Assembly: GCF_022631375.1 (NCBI RefSeq)
Contig: NZ_JALBGC010000003.1
Coordinates: 868,001-932,000 of the forward strand
DNA: 64,000 bases
From: Hymenobacter cyanobacteriorum
GTDB lineage: Bacteria > Bacteroidota > Bacteroidia > Cytophagales > Hymenobacteraceae
Direction of reading: 5' to 3'
Part shown: in pieces, positions 40,946-49,711 of the stretch
Numbering within the stretch: position 1 is the stretch's first letter
Layout of the letters: every line of letters starts with the position of its first letter
Made by a program: the position numbers and the translations under genes
Notes under the pieces: generated by a model
Told to the model about the DNA's origin: nothing
Databases searched by the model: none
The model's input: only the letters and a program-made list of their open reading frames with translations

Positions 40946-43765
40946 TCATTCTACGGGCGTGGTGTGCAGGGCGCGATACTCCGAGGGCGAAATCTGGTAA
41001 CGCGCCTTGAAGCTGGTGGAGAAATAGGAGGGCGAATTGAAGCCCAGCCGGTAGGCCACCTCCGCAATCGTGAGGGCATCATCGAGCAACAGCTGCCGCG
41101 CTTTGGTGAGGCGGATGCTCTGCACGAAGTCCGTCGGGCTGGTGCCGAGCACGGCTTTCACCTTGCGGTAGAGCTGCACCCGCGAGATGCCCAGGCTGCG
41201 GGCCACGTCCTCCACGCTCAGCTCGGCCCGCTCCAGGTTGGCCTCGATAATGGCCGTGAGGTCGGCCAGGAATTTCTGGTCGACGCGCTGGGCCGGGGCC
41301 ACGGTGGCGGTGTCCACGCTCAGCTCGCGGCGGAAATGCTCGCGCTGCCGCTCGCGGTTGCTGAGCAGCGTGCGCAGGCTTTCGAGTAGAAAGGTCGGGT
41401 TGAACGGCTTGGTCAGGTAGAGGTCGGCCCCGGCCTGCACGCCTTCCACCTGCTGCTCGGGCGCGCCCCGCGCCGTGAGCAGTACCACCGGCACATGCGA
41501 AGTGCGCCAGTCGCCCTTCAGCTGGGCCACCACCTCCAGTCCGCTGATTTCGGGCAGCATCACGTCGCACACCACCAGGTCGGGAATCAGCTCGGCGGCC
41601 AGGCGCAGGCCGCTGCTGCCGTCCAACGCCGTGCGCACCTGGAAGTGCGGCCGCAGCTTCTGGGCCAGAAAGGCATTCACTTCCTCGTTGTCTTCGATGA
41701 TGAGCACCAGCGCGTCGCGCCCCTCGCCGGTGGCAAAGCCGGCCTCGGCCGCTTCGGGCGCGGCCAGCGCGGCTCCGGCAGCCGGGGCCGCCATCAACTC
41801 TTCCTGGGCCAGGCCCGGCGCGGCGGGCACGCTGCCGGCCGGGGCCAGCATGGCGGCCGGCAGCGCCAGCGGCAAGGTCACCACAAACGTGCTGCCCTGC
41901 CCGCTCAGGCTGGTGAAAGTGAGCTGGCCCTGGTGCAGGCGCGTGAGGCCCAGCGCCAGCGCCAAGCCCATGCCCGAGCCCTGCGCCCCCGGCTGCTGCC
42001 CCTGATAAAACCACTCGAAAATGTGCGCCCGGTCCTGCTCGCTGATGCCGCGGCCGGTATCCTCCACGCTCACCCGCACGCTGTTTTCGCTGGGCACGGG
42101 CTGAATGCTGACGGTAATCTGCCCGCGCTCGGGGGTGAATTTCAAGGCGTTGGCCAGCAGGTTGAAGAACACCTTGTCGAGAATGTTCACGTCGAAGGGC
42201 AGCAGCACCGTGGGCTCGGCGGGCAGGAAGCGCAGGGCCACGCCCTTCTGTCGCGCCGGCTTCTCGAAGGCGTCAAGGATGTCGCGCACGAAGGCCACGA
42301 GGTTGCCCTCGGTGGCCCGCACCGGCATCTTGCCCACGTCAATCTTGCGGAAATCCATGAGCTGGTTCACCAGGCGCAGCAGGCGCTGGGCGTTTCGGCG
42401 CACCAGGCCCAGGTCGTGCCGCTGGGCGGCCGTGAAGTCGGCCCCGGTGGTCAGCATCTCCTCCACCGGCCCCAGAATAAGGGTGAGCGGCGTGCGCAGC
42501 TCGTGCGAGAAATTGGTGAAGAAGCGCAGCTTGGCCTCGGTTTCGACCTGCGCCCGCTCGGCCAGCTCCTGAATCTGGTTGCGCTGCGAGCGGATTTCCT
42601 CGTTCTGGCCGGCCAGTACGCGGGCAATGCGGCGGTTGGCGCGCAAGGCTCGCCAGGCCAGCAGGCCCAGCGCGGCCACCAGCAGCAGCGCCCCGGCCAG
42701 CCCGTACAGCACCGTTTGCTGGCTGGCGTAGGTGTCGCGCTGCTGCTGCAACAGCCGCTGCTGCCGCTCAATGTCCTGCTGCTGGGCCGCGAGCTGCTCG
42801 GTTTGCATCTTCATCGTCAGCACGTTGGTCGAATCGATGACCATCGTGCCCAGCACGTTTTCCTTGTCATAAGGCTGGTGCTGCAGAATCCGCATGGCCG
42901 TGCGAATGGCTTCCTCGCCGCCCGGCGGGTAGAGCAGCGTGGCCGTCAGCACGCCGTCCTGCACCAGCTGGATGCCGCCCTGCGGCCCCGCCAGTCCATC
43001 CACGCCCACCACCCGCACGCGGTGGCTCAGCCCCAGCTGCTTGCACACCTGGTAGGCCCCTAGCGCCATGCGGTCGTTGTGGGCGAAAATCAGGTTCACC
43101 TCGGGGTGGGCGCGCAGCACGGCCGGCAGGTTGCGAATCACGCTCGGCCGCTTCCAGTCGCCCTGCACCCGGGCCGCCAGCCGCACGCCGGGGTAGGCGG
43201 CCAGCGCGGCAGCAAAGCCCCTGTGGCGGTCCACGGCCGGCGAAGCGCCGGCTAATCCTTCAATTTCCAGCACATTGCCGCGTCCGCCCAGCAGGCTGCC
43301 CACGTAGCGGCCGGCGGCGCGGCCCACTTCCACGTTGTTGCCGCCCACATAGGCAGTATAGAGTTTTGAAGTCGTGCGCCGGTCCAGTATCACCACCGGA
43401 ATGCCGCGGTTGAAGGCTTCCTCCACCACGGGTGTCACGGGCTCGGCCTCGTTGGCCGACACAATCAGCAAATCCACTTTCTCGCGCAGAAACTCCTGAA
43501 TCTGCTGCTGCTGACGGCGGCTGTCGTCGCGCGCGTCCTTCAGCCGGAAAGTCACGTTGGGGTAGAAGCTCAGCTCCTTGCGCATACCGGCCAGCATGGC
43601 CTGCCGCCAAGCGTCGGCCGTGGTACACTGCGAAAAGCCGATGACGTAGTGCGGCGCCGGGTTGGTCTGGGCGTGGCCCGCCGTCGCTCGCAAAAGCAGC
43701 CAGCCAAACAGCAGGCCGCTCAGCGCCACCACTATCGGCCGGAAGAATACGTTGCGGTTTTTCAT
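40946..43765 (-). CDS. Hybrid two-component system sensor-regulator with periplasmic sugar-binding domain
   Basis: A 939-residue one-protein signalling system. A membrane leader (1-28) is followed by a type I periplasmic binding domain (about 38-312, IGFSQCTTADAWRQ, VVILDRRTTSK, HNDRMALGAYQV), a coiled coil (320-348), a membrane helix (352-372), HisKA with His421 (FSHELRTPLTL), an ATPase domain (NLLANALKFTP, DTGRGIS, GSGMGLALAL), a receiver with Asp734 (VVCDVMLPE) and an AraC-type HTH (residues about 830-935). In Bacteroides BT1754 has the same architecture and senses fructose directly to activate the levan locus. Residues 1-21 are nearly identical to the MFS porter start, which is unexpected. 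Confidence 0.94.
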   Translation of the reverse strand: MKNRNVFFRPIVVALSGLLFGWLLLRATAGHAQTNPAPHYVIGFSQCTTADAWRQAMLAGMRKELSFYPNVTFRLKDARDDSRRQQQQIQEFLREKVDLLIVSANEAEPVTPVVEEAFNRGIPVVILDRRTTSKLYTAYVGGNNVEVGRAAGRYVGSLLGGRGNVLEIEGLAGASPAVDRHRGFAAALAAYPGVRLAARVQGDWKRPSVIRNLPAVLRAHPEVNLIFAHNDRMALGAYQVCKQLGLSHRVRVVGVDGLAGPQGGIQLVQDGVLTATLLYPPGGEEAIRTAMRILQHQPYDKENVLGTMVIDSTNVLTMKMQTEQLAAQQQDIERQQRLLQQQRDTYASQQTVLYGLAGALLLVAALGLLAWRALRANRRIARVLAGQNEEIRSQRNQIQELAERAQVETEAKLRFFTNFSHELRTPLTLILGPVEEMLTTGADFTAAQRHDLGLVRRNAQRLLRLVNQLMDFRKIDVGKMPVRATEGNLVAFVRDILDAFEKPARQKGVALRFLPAEPTVLLPFDVNILDKVFFNLLANALKFTPERGQITVSIQPVPSENSVRVSVEDTGRGISEQDRAHIFEWFYQGQQPGAQGSGMGLALALGLTRLHQGQLTFTSLSGQGSTFVVTLPLALPAAMLAPAGSVPAAPGLAQEELMAAPAAGAALAAPEAAEAGFATGEGRDALVLIIEDNEEVNAFLAQKLRPHFQVRTALDGSSGLRLAAELIPDLVVCDVMLPEISGLEVVAQLKGDWRTSHVPVVLLTARGAPEQQVEGVQAGADLYLTKPFNPTFLLESLRTLLSNRERQREHFRRELSVDTATVAPAQRVDQKFLADLTAIIEANLERAELSVEDVARSLGISRVQLYRKVKAVLGTSPTDFVQSIRLTKARQLLLDDALTIAEVAYRLGFNSPSYFSTSFKARYQISPSEYRALHTTPVE
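43702..43764 (-). repeat. Coding-leader duplicate, copy 2 (start of sensor gene)
   Basis: 63 bp that match 35442-35504 at 59 positions. Similarity begins at the start codon (ATG here, GTG in the porter gene) and ends abruptly after codon 21. Confidence 0.9.
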
Positions 43766-43814
43766 AGAAGATAAGTGGCTTGCGGTGGTGCGCCGGCCAA
43801 AACGTGGCGCGGGC

Positions 43815-44291
43815 CTAGGTAAACTGCATCACCAACTCCGTCAGGTGCGGGAACTCGTGGATGAGCGCCGCCCGTTCGGCCAGCTCGAAATCGAGGAAAT
43901 CGAAGCCCGGCGCCACGGTGCAGCTCACCAGGGCATGGCCCACGCCCGTCGGCAGGTGGGCCGCAAACCAGGTATTGGCGGGAATGACGGCCTGGGGCAC
44001 CGCACCGGCGGCTAGGTCGTTGCCGAGCACAATGCGGTACATCTGCCCGTCCGTCAGTAGCACAATTTCCAGCGCCTGGCCCTGATGAAAAAACCACAAC
44101 TCATCCGACTTAATGCGGTGGAAATGGGATTTGTCCTCGTTTTCGAGCAGGTAGTAAATGGCGGTGCTGACGTTGCGGGTATGACCCTCCGGCGTGGCCA
44201 CGGTGGGCACCGCCCGGTAGGTTTCCCGGTAGTAACCGCCTTCGGGATGGGGCAGCAGTTGCAGGTGGCGGATGATGTGCTCGGCGGACAT
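43815..44291 (-). CDS. DUF985 cupin-domain protein
   Basis: A 158-residue cupin of the DUF985 family. Hallmarks are LLPHPEGGYYRETYR near the start, SAIYYLL-type strand (STAIYYLLENEDKSHFHRIKSDELW) with the metal-ligand candidates His and Glu, and the C-terminal VAPGFDFLDFELAERAAL. Function of the family is unsettled; some members are sugar- or polyketide-related epimerase-like proteins. It lies 49 bp upstream of the sensor gene on the same strand and may be cotranscribed with it, which could mean a link to sugar use, but the family occurs in many contexts. Confidence 0.88.
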   Translation of the reverse strand: MSAEHIIRHLQLLPHPEGGYYRETYRAVPTVATPEGHTRNVSTAIYYLLENEDKSHFHRIKSDELWFFHQGQALEIVLLTDGQMYRIVLGNDLAAGAVPQAVIPANTWFAAHLPTGVGHALVSCTVAPGFDFLDFELAERAALIHEFPHLTELVMQFT

Positions 44292-44453
44292 GAAAAAAGG
44301 CGGGACGAAAAAAGCTACAGCCGGCTCAGCGGTGAGGAGCCGAAAACGAAAGATAATGCGCCTGCCGTTCCATTTGGTAGATAGCCGCCCGCAACCTGCC
44401 AGACAACGCCTACCACGGCCGACAGCACCAGCAAGTGCACGGCCCTCCGCCCC

Positions 44454-46892
44454 CTAAAACTCCACAATGAAGCCCACCGTGGGCACCACCAGCGCGTCGC
44501 TGTCGGGCAGCAGAATGGGCACGGCGTTGCTGCCATCGGGGCGCAGGGGCTGGCCGTCGGTGGTGGTGTAGGCCGAGTTGTCGGCCAACCGTTCGAAGGT
44601 ATACGTGGGCACCGACACGGGCTTGGCCAGCAGCGCATTCTGCACGTCGATGTAGAAATCAAAGCTCAGGCGGCGCAGGCTTACCTTCTTGTCGAGCCGT
44701 AGGTCGAGCTGCTGAAAAGAACTCAGGCGCTGGGTATTCAGCTGGCTGTAGTCGAGGATGCCCTGGCCCACGGCCTGGTAGCTGGCGCGGCTGGCGGCCG
44801 CATCGTAGGGTGTGTAGGGCGCGCCGCCGCCCACGCGGTACTTGGCACCCAGCTCCCAGCCGCGGCCCAGCTTGTAGCCCAGCAGTGCCGAGCCCAGAAA
44901 GCGCGTGTCCCAGGCCGTAGGCTTATACACGCCATCGGCCCCGCTGAACTCGGAGCGGAAGGCCGTAAGCGACACAATGGCGAAGAGCTTGCCGCTGAGC
45001 TTCTGCTGGAAAAACGCCTCGGCCCCGTAGGCGCGGCCCTGGCCGGTACTCGTGATGGCTTCGTTGCCGATGGCGTTGAAGTCGCCGCCCAGGTTGGCCA
45101 GGCTGATGCCGTCGCGCACGCTCACCGGGTAGTAGGCGTACTTTTTATAGAAGCCCTCCAGCGTGAGGCGGGTGGCCGCGCCGGGCAGCCACTCCAGCCC
45201 CGCCACCGCGTGGTCAGACCGGATGTAGCGGCTGCCCTCGTTCACGAGCCGGCCACCGGCGTCGCGGTAGCCCAGAATCGTACTCGGCGGAATCTTGTAG
45301 TAGCGGCCAAGGCTGGCGTTCAGGTTCAGCGTGGGCAGCAGCGCGTAGCTGATGGAGGCGCGCGGCGACAAAGTGCGGTCGAGCCGGTAGCCTTGCAGCA
45401 GGGCGCTGGTGCCATCGGCCCGCACGCCGGCCGATACCGTCAGGCGGCTGTCGGCGCCGTAGGTACGGGTAGCCTGCGCAAAGAGGCCGTAGCGCACGAA
45501 GTCGAGGTCGGTGACGAAATTCACCGTCACGGCCGGGCTTACGAGCGCGCCGCTGCCGTCGCGCACTTCGGCCCTGATGCGGTTGCGCAGGTTGTTGTCG
45601 TAGTGCACCAGTTGGCCCACCACGCCGTAGCTGTATTGCCAGCGGCCCACGCGCTTGTTCACGTCGGCGCGCAGCTTGTTTTCGGTTTCGTGGCTGCGGG
45701 CGAAGAGCTTGCGGTAGGTCTCCTGCCCGGTGTAGCCGTATTGGAACTGGTCGGCGGCGCTGTATTGCTGGGTGCGGCTCAGGGCCAGGTTCAGGTAACC
45801 ATTTTCGACTAAATGGCGCAGGTTCAGGCCCACGGTGTAGTTCCACTGGTTGATGGTGGGGTTATTGCGCAGAATGAATTCCTTGCTCGGCGAGCTGTTC
45901 TTGGGCGGCACAATCTCGAAGTGGTCAATAGCCCCCAGCCCCAGCGTGGTAAGCGTGGTTTTGGGCGAAATCTTCGTGGTCGTCTTGAACTGAAAGTCGT
46001 AGAAATCGGGCCGGATGGGCAGGTCAATCAGCTTGAAAAGCAGCTGCAAGTAGCTGCGCCGGGCCGAGGCCAAAAAGGTCGTGTTCTTGGTCAGCGGCCC
46101 TTCCAAGGTGGCCGCTACCTCCGTGCCCGAGGTGCGCAGGTTGCCTTGTAGCCGCTCCGAGTTGCCGTCGCGCTGCCGGAACTGCAGCACCGAGCTCAGC
46201 GCATTATCATACCGCGCCTGAAAGGCCGACGAGCTCAGCGTAACGTCCTCGATAAAGCTCACATTCAGAATGCCCGCTGGTCCGCCCGCGCTGCCCTGCG
46301 TGGGAAAGTGGTTGATAACCGGCACCTCAATTCCATCGAGGTAGTACACGTTTTCGTTCGGCGCGCCGCCCCGGATGATGATGTCGTTGCGAAACCCAGC
46401 CGTGCCGCCCGAGCCGCCGCCGCCCACGCCGGGCAGGCTCTGCACCACCCGCGAAATGTCGAAGTTGCCGCCCGGGTTACTCTTGATTTCCTCGGTAGTG
46501 AGACGCTGCACGCTCAGGGGCGTTTCGGCCGTGGCCACCCGAATGGCGCGGTTGGCCGTCACCGTCACCTCGCCCAGTGCCTGCGGGCTTTTATTGATTT
46601 CAAGGTTGAGCGTGTTCACGTTGCCGCTGCTGATGGCCACGTCGGCGCGCAGCAAGGCATCGTAGCCCACGAAGCTGGCGCGCAGGTTGTAGGCCCCGGC
46701 CGGCACGCCGGTGAGGCGGTAGCGGCCCTCGGCATCGGTGGCCGTGCCGAAGGTGGTGCCATCCAGCACGACGCTCACGCCGGGCAGGGCTTCCTGGGTG
46801 GCGCGGTCGCGCACGGTACCGGCCAGGGTGCCGGAGTTTTGGGCGCGACCAACGAGGGAAAGGAGCAGGAGCAGCAGGGTAGTTATTCGCAT
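44454..46892 (-). CDS. TonB-dependent receptor with carboxypeptidase-regulatory-like domain
   Basis: An 812-residue outer membrane receptor: signal peptide (MRITTLLLLLLSLVGRAQ), regulatory-like domain (LAGTVRDRATQEALPGVSVV), TonB-box region (ALGEVTVTANRAIRVA), plug (SLPGVGGGGSGGTAGFRNDIIIRGGAPNENVYYLDGIEV) and barrel ending in PTVGFIVEF. The substrate is not evident; no SusD partner accompanies it, so siderophore, cobalamin or peptide uptake are as likely as glycans. An inverted repeat lies upstream of its start, and 162 bp without a gene separate its stop from the cupin gene. Confidence 0.92.
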   Translation of the reverse strand: MRITTLLLLLLSLVGRAQNSGTLAGTVRDRATQEALPGVSVVLDGTTFGTATDAEGRYRLTGVPAGAYNLRASFVGYDALLRADVAISSGNVNTLNLEINKSPQALGEVTVTANRAIRVATAETPLSVQRLTTEEIKSNPGGNFDISRVVQSLPGVGGGGSGGTAGFRNDIIIRGGAPNENVYYLDGIEVPVINHFPTQGSAGGPAGILNVSFIEDVTLSSSAFQARYDNALSSVLQFRQRDGNSERLQGNLRTSGTEVAATLEGPLTKNTTFLASARRSYLQLLFKLIDLPIRPDFYDFQFKTTTKISPKTTLTTLGLGAIDHFEIVPPKNSSPSKEFILRNNPTINQWNYTVGLNLRHLVENGYLNLALSRTQQYSAADQFQYGYTGQETYRKLFARSHETENKLRADVNKRVGRWQYSYGVVGQLVHYDNNLRNRIRAEVRDGSGALVSPAVTVNFVTDLDFVRYGLFAQATRTYGADSRLTVSAGVRADGTSALLQGYRLDRTLSPRASISYALLPTLNLNASLGRYYKIPPSTILGYRDAGGRLVNEGSRYIRSDHAVAGLEWLPGAATRLTLEGFYKKYAYYPVSVRDGISLANLGGDFNAIGNEAITSTGQGRAYGAEAFFQQKLSGKLFAIVSLTAFRSEFSGADGVYKPTAWDTRFLGSALLGYKLGRGWELGAKYRVGGGAPYTPYDAAASRASYQAVGQGILDYSQLNTQRLSSFQQLDLRLDKKVSLRRLSFDFYIDVQNALLAKPVSVPTYTFERLADNSAYTTTDGQPLRPDGSNAVPILLPDSDALVVPTVGFIVEF

Positions 46893-46950
46893 GCAACAGC
46901 AAGAATCGGAAAAGGAAAATGTTTGGTGTCGGCTGATGTGTTGTGGTCTT

Positions 46951-47051
46951 CTGTCATTCTGAGCTTGAAGGACTTTATCTCGTTTGCGCCGATTGAGTTG
47001 GTGTGAATCATTGTGCCTTGATAAGGTCCTTCGCTGCGCTCAGGATGACAG
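46951..47051. repeat. Dispersed inverted repeat, CTGTCATTC variant
   Basis: CTGTCATTCTGAGC pairs with GCTCAGGATGACAG (one G-T-type mismatch) and GAAGGACTTTATC with GATAAGGTCCTTC. It lies between the divergent TonB receptor and fasciclin genes. Confidence 0.85.
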
Positions 47052-47180
47052 ACAAAAAGCCTGAATTCCGCTCAGAATTACAACCGCTTGCAGAAAATAT
47101 TACGGCTGAGGCAATCCGCTCGCGCGGGTCGGGGCGTAGGTGAGGCATCTTTCACAACATTCCAACATTTATCTATAAAG

Positions 47181-47744
47181 ATGAAGAAGCCCCTGTTTTC
47201 CCTCGCCCTCGTTGCCCTGTTCAGCTTTGGTGCTACCACCACCGTTTCGGCCCAGAAAGCTAAGACCGTAATGGTTGGCGGCGCGCCCATGTACCCCACG
47301 AAAAACATCGTGGAAAATGCTGTTAACTCGAAAGACCACACCACCCTGGTAGCCGCCGTGAAAGCCGCTGGCCTGGTGGAAACCCTGAGCAGCGCCGGTC
47401 CCTTCACCGTATTCGCTCCCACCAACGAAGCCTTCAACAAGCTGCCCGCCGGCACCGTCGAAACCCTGGTGAAGCCCGAGAACAAAGCCACCCTCACCAA
47501 AATCCTGACCTACCACGTAGTAGCCGGCCGCATGACGGCTGCTGACTTGGCCAAAGCCATCAAAGCCGGCGGCGGCAAAGCAACCCTCAAAACCGTGCAG
47601 GGCGGCACCCTCACGGCCATGATGAAAGGCAAAAACATCGAGCTGAAAGACGAAAAAGGCGGCATGTCGATGGTAACCATCGCCGACGTAATGCAGAGCA
47701 ACGGCGTGATTCACGTAGTGAACACCGTGCTGATGCCTAACTAA
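47181..47744 (+). CDS. Secreted fasciclin (FAS1) domain protein
   Basis: A 187-residue protein with a signal peptide (MKKPLFSLALVALFSFGATT, cleavage near VSAQ) and one FAS1 domain (about 45-187) with both conserved regions: H1-like AGPFTVFAPTNEAFNKLP and H2-like IADVMQSNGVIHVVNTVLMP. FAS1 proteins are extracellular adhesion modules; bacterial single-domain forms are often linked to biofilm or cell contact. The ATG at 47181 begins the signal peptide; an upstream in-frame start is unlikely. A strong hairpin follows the stop. AT-skewed codon choice is not evident. Confidence 0.93.
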   Translation: MKKPLFSLALVALFSFGATTTVSAQKAKTVMVGGAPMYPTKNIVENAVNSKDHTTLVAAVKAAGLVETLSSAGPFTVFAPTNEAFNKLPAGTVETLVKPENKATLTKILTYHVVAGRMTAADLAKAIKAGGGKATLKTVQGGTLTAMMKGKNIELKDEKGGMSMVTIADVMQSNGVIHVVNTVLMPN

Positions 47745-47774
47745 GGCTTTCTGAGCTTCTGAATGCAACTACGG

Positions 47775-47807
47775 CAACCGCCGTCGGCCCCGGGCCGACG
47801 GCGGTTG
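47775..47807 (+). terminator. Rho-independent terminator of the fasciclin gene
   Basis: The perfect 16-bp stem CAACCGCCGTCGGCCC/GGGCCGACGGCGGTTG with a single-base loop position and a short T-run. Confidence 0.82.
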
Positions 47808-47837
47808 TTTGCGTTTTGATGGGACAGGACCGGGGCG

Positions 47838-48024
47838 TCTGTCATTGCGAGTGGAGCGTAGCGCAACGCGGCAATCCTTCTTCACTAAGCGACCAGCTTG
47901 ATAATGTGACGCACGTTTCACTGAAAGCAAAAGCCCGGGCTCTATTTCAATGCCGAGGCTTTTCACATCTCCAGGCTTTCTGCATCGAGCGGAAGGATTG
48001 CCGCGCTGCGCTCGCAATGACAGA
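47838..48024. repeat. Long-spacer inverted repeat, TCTGTCATTGC variant
   Basis: TCTGTCATTGCGAG pairs with CTCGCAATGACAGA and GCGGCAATCCTT with AAGGATTGCCGC; the 100-bp-plus spacer is much longer than in other copies and contains a further imperfect hairpin (AAAGCCCGGGCT region). It lies between the convergent fasciclin and DnaJ-TPR genes. Confidence 0.85.
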
Positions 48025-48032
48025 TGCCCCGC

Positions 48033-49175
48033 CTATTTGCACCTGCTTTGCGCTTCCCGCGCATACGCATACCCCAACGCCACCGCCCGGCGGTAAAACT
48101 CGCAGGCGGCCGTCGAGTCGCCGGTGTGGGCGGCCAGCTTGCCGAGCAGGAAGTGCGTGCGGCCATCCTTCGGATTGGCCCGAATCACCTCGAAATAGTC
48201 GTTGCGGGCCGCATCGTAGCGCTGCAAAGCCGTGCGGGCCACGCCCCGCAGCTGCACATAGTGCCAGAGCTGGCCCCGGCCGGCGCGCTGGCGCTGGGCC
48301 AGGCCAGCTGTGAAATCGGCTTCGGCTTTCTCCGCTTGTTGCAAATCGAGCAACCGGACCTCGCCGCGGGCCAGCCGGGCGGCGCTGCGGGTGCTGTCAA
48401 ATTCCAGCGCCTTCGTGAAGCTTTGCTCGGCGGCTTCGGGCTGGGCCAGCCGGGCCTCGCTGCGGCCCAGGTAATAATAGGTAGCGGATTTATCTTGAGG
48501 GGATAAATCGGCGGTTTGCAGGGCGGTCAGGAAATCGGCCCGGGCGGCGCGCGGGTCGCGTTGGAGCAGCAGCTCCAGCTCGCCGTGGTGGCGCAGGGCG
48601 GGCGCGTAGTCGGGCCGGAAGTGCAGGGTTTCTTCCAGAAAGCTATAGGCCGCGCCGAGGTTGCCGCCAGCGTAGGCGCGCAGTCCGTTTTCGTAGTTGC
48701 TGCGGGCCGAAACCCGGTCCATGGTCACCTTCACCGTCAGGGCAACGAGCACGATGCCGCCGATGAACAGCAGCGTCAGCAGCCAGTCGCGGCCGTTGAA
48801 GCGGGGCTGTTGCTTGGGGATGCGCTGGTAGTGGCGCTCGCGGCTGCCGGCCGGCGGGCGGGTGCGCAGGGGCGCGGGCGGCGGCATGGGCACGCCGTAC
48901 ACGTGCTGCGTGGCGGGGCGCTGCTGCTGGCGGCGGCGCTCTTCCTCCAGCCGACGGGCGGCCTGGGTGAGCTGGAAGTCGTAGGTGGCGCGCTTGCCGG
49001 GGTCGCCCAAAACGCCATACGCCACGGCTACGGCTTTGAACTGCTCTTCGTAGCGCACGTCGCCGCCGTGCTTATCGGGGTGGTACTGCACCACCAGGCG
49101 GCGGTAGGCCCGCTTGATGTCGGCCGCCGAAGCGGTGGAGGCCACGCCCAGGATTTGGTAATGATTCTGACTCAC
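48033..49175 (-). CDS. Membrane-anchored DnaJ-domain protein with TPR repeats
   Basis: A 380-residue protein. An N-terminal J domain (residues 3-65, with HPD at 32-34) is followed by a Gln/Arg/Pro-rich linker, one membrane helix (about residues 131-152, WLLTLLFIGGIVLVALTV) and a C-terminal TPR region of about 220 residues. The J domain would recruit DnaK to the membrane; the TPR side would face the periplasm if the helix is a simple single pass, so J and TPR lie on opposite sides. No client is known. The GTG at 49175 (read as MSQNHYQILG) is chosen over a TTG at 49205 because the J domain family starts there. Confidence 0.85.
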   Translation of the reverse strand: MSQNHYQILGVASTASAADIKRAYRRLVVQYHPDKHGGDVRYEEQFKAVAVAYGVLGDPGKRATYDFQLTQAARRLEEERRRQQQRPATQHVYGVPMPPPAPLRTRPPAGSRERHYQRIPKQQPRFNGRDWLLTLLFIGGIVLVALTVKVTMDRVSARSNYENGLRAYAGGNLGAAYSFLEETLHFRPDYAPALRHHGELELLLQRDPRAARADFLTALQTADLSPQDKSATYYYLGRSEARLAQPEAAEQSFTKALEFDSTRSAARLARGEVRLLDLQQAEKAEADFTAGLAQRQRAGRGQLWHYVQLRGVARTALQRYDAARNDYFEVIRANPKDGRTHFLLGKLAAHTGDSTAACEFYRRAVALGYAYAREAQSRCK

Positions 49176-49322
49176 GCTGGGCTGCAAACACAAAGCACGC
49201 CGCAAAAGTCAGCCGCGCCGCGCAATTTTCCGTAGACCCGGCACTGGCCGCCGCATTTTTAGGCTTCCCGCCCAAAGCAGCCGCGCCAACCTCTTCTTCC
49301 CGCCACTTCTATTTCGCGCCGT

Positions 49323-49700
49323 ATGTTTTCCGACGACGACCCCTCCAAAACACCCCGCAACGACAGCCTGATTGGCAACCTGACCGGCTACCTCGACACC
49401 CGCATCGACATCGTGCGCCTCGAGCTGCAGCAGAAAGCCTCTTCCGTCCTCGTCAGCACCATTCACGGCGCGGCCCTGGCCATGCTGGGCCTGCTGTTCG
49501 TCATTTTCGTGAGCATCTTCGCCGGCCTGGCCCTCAATTCGGCCCTCGACAGCCCGTATTGGGGTTTCGGCGTAGTGGCCGGGTTCTACCTCGTGCTGCT
49601 GGTGCTCGTGCTGGTGGGCGTAGACAAAGCCGCATTCCAGGGCATCGCCAACAAGGCGCTCAAGGACACCATCTATAAATCCGACAAACGTCAAGCTTAA
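49323..49700 (+). CDS. Phage holin family membrane protein (Holin-X like)
   Basis: A 125-residue protein with an amphipathic N-terminal region (YLDTRIDIVRLELQQKAS) and two membrane helices (about residues 52-74 and 82-104). This is the pattern of the Actinobacterial Holin-X superfamily, which in Bacteroidota are ordinary chromosomal membrane proteins, not lysis proteins. It stands first in a three-gene operon with a 309-residue protein and a prenylglyceryl phosphate synthase. Function unknown; no phage gene is nearby. Confidence 0.82.
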   Translation: MFSDDDPSKTPRNDSLIGNLTGYLDTRIDIVRLELQQKASSVLVSTIHGAALAMLGLLFVIFVSIFAGLALNSALDSPYWGFGVVAGFYLVLLVLVLVGVDKAAFQGIANKALKDTIYKSDKRQA

Positions 49701-49711
49701 GCCCACCTGCC

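Noticed and set aside
49323..49700. Holin-like gene as a prophage marker
   Set aside because: No other phage gene is nearby; Holin-X-like proteins are common chromosomal genes in this phylum.
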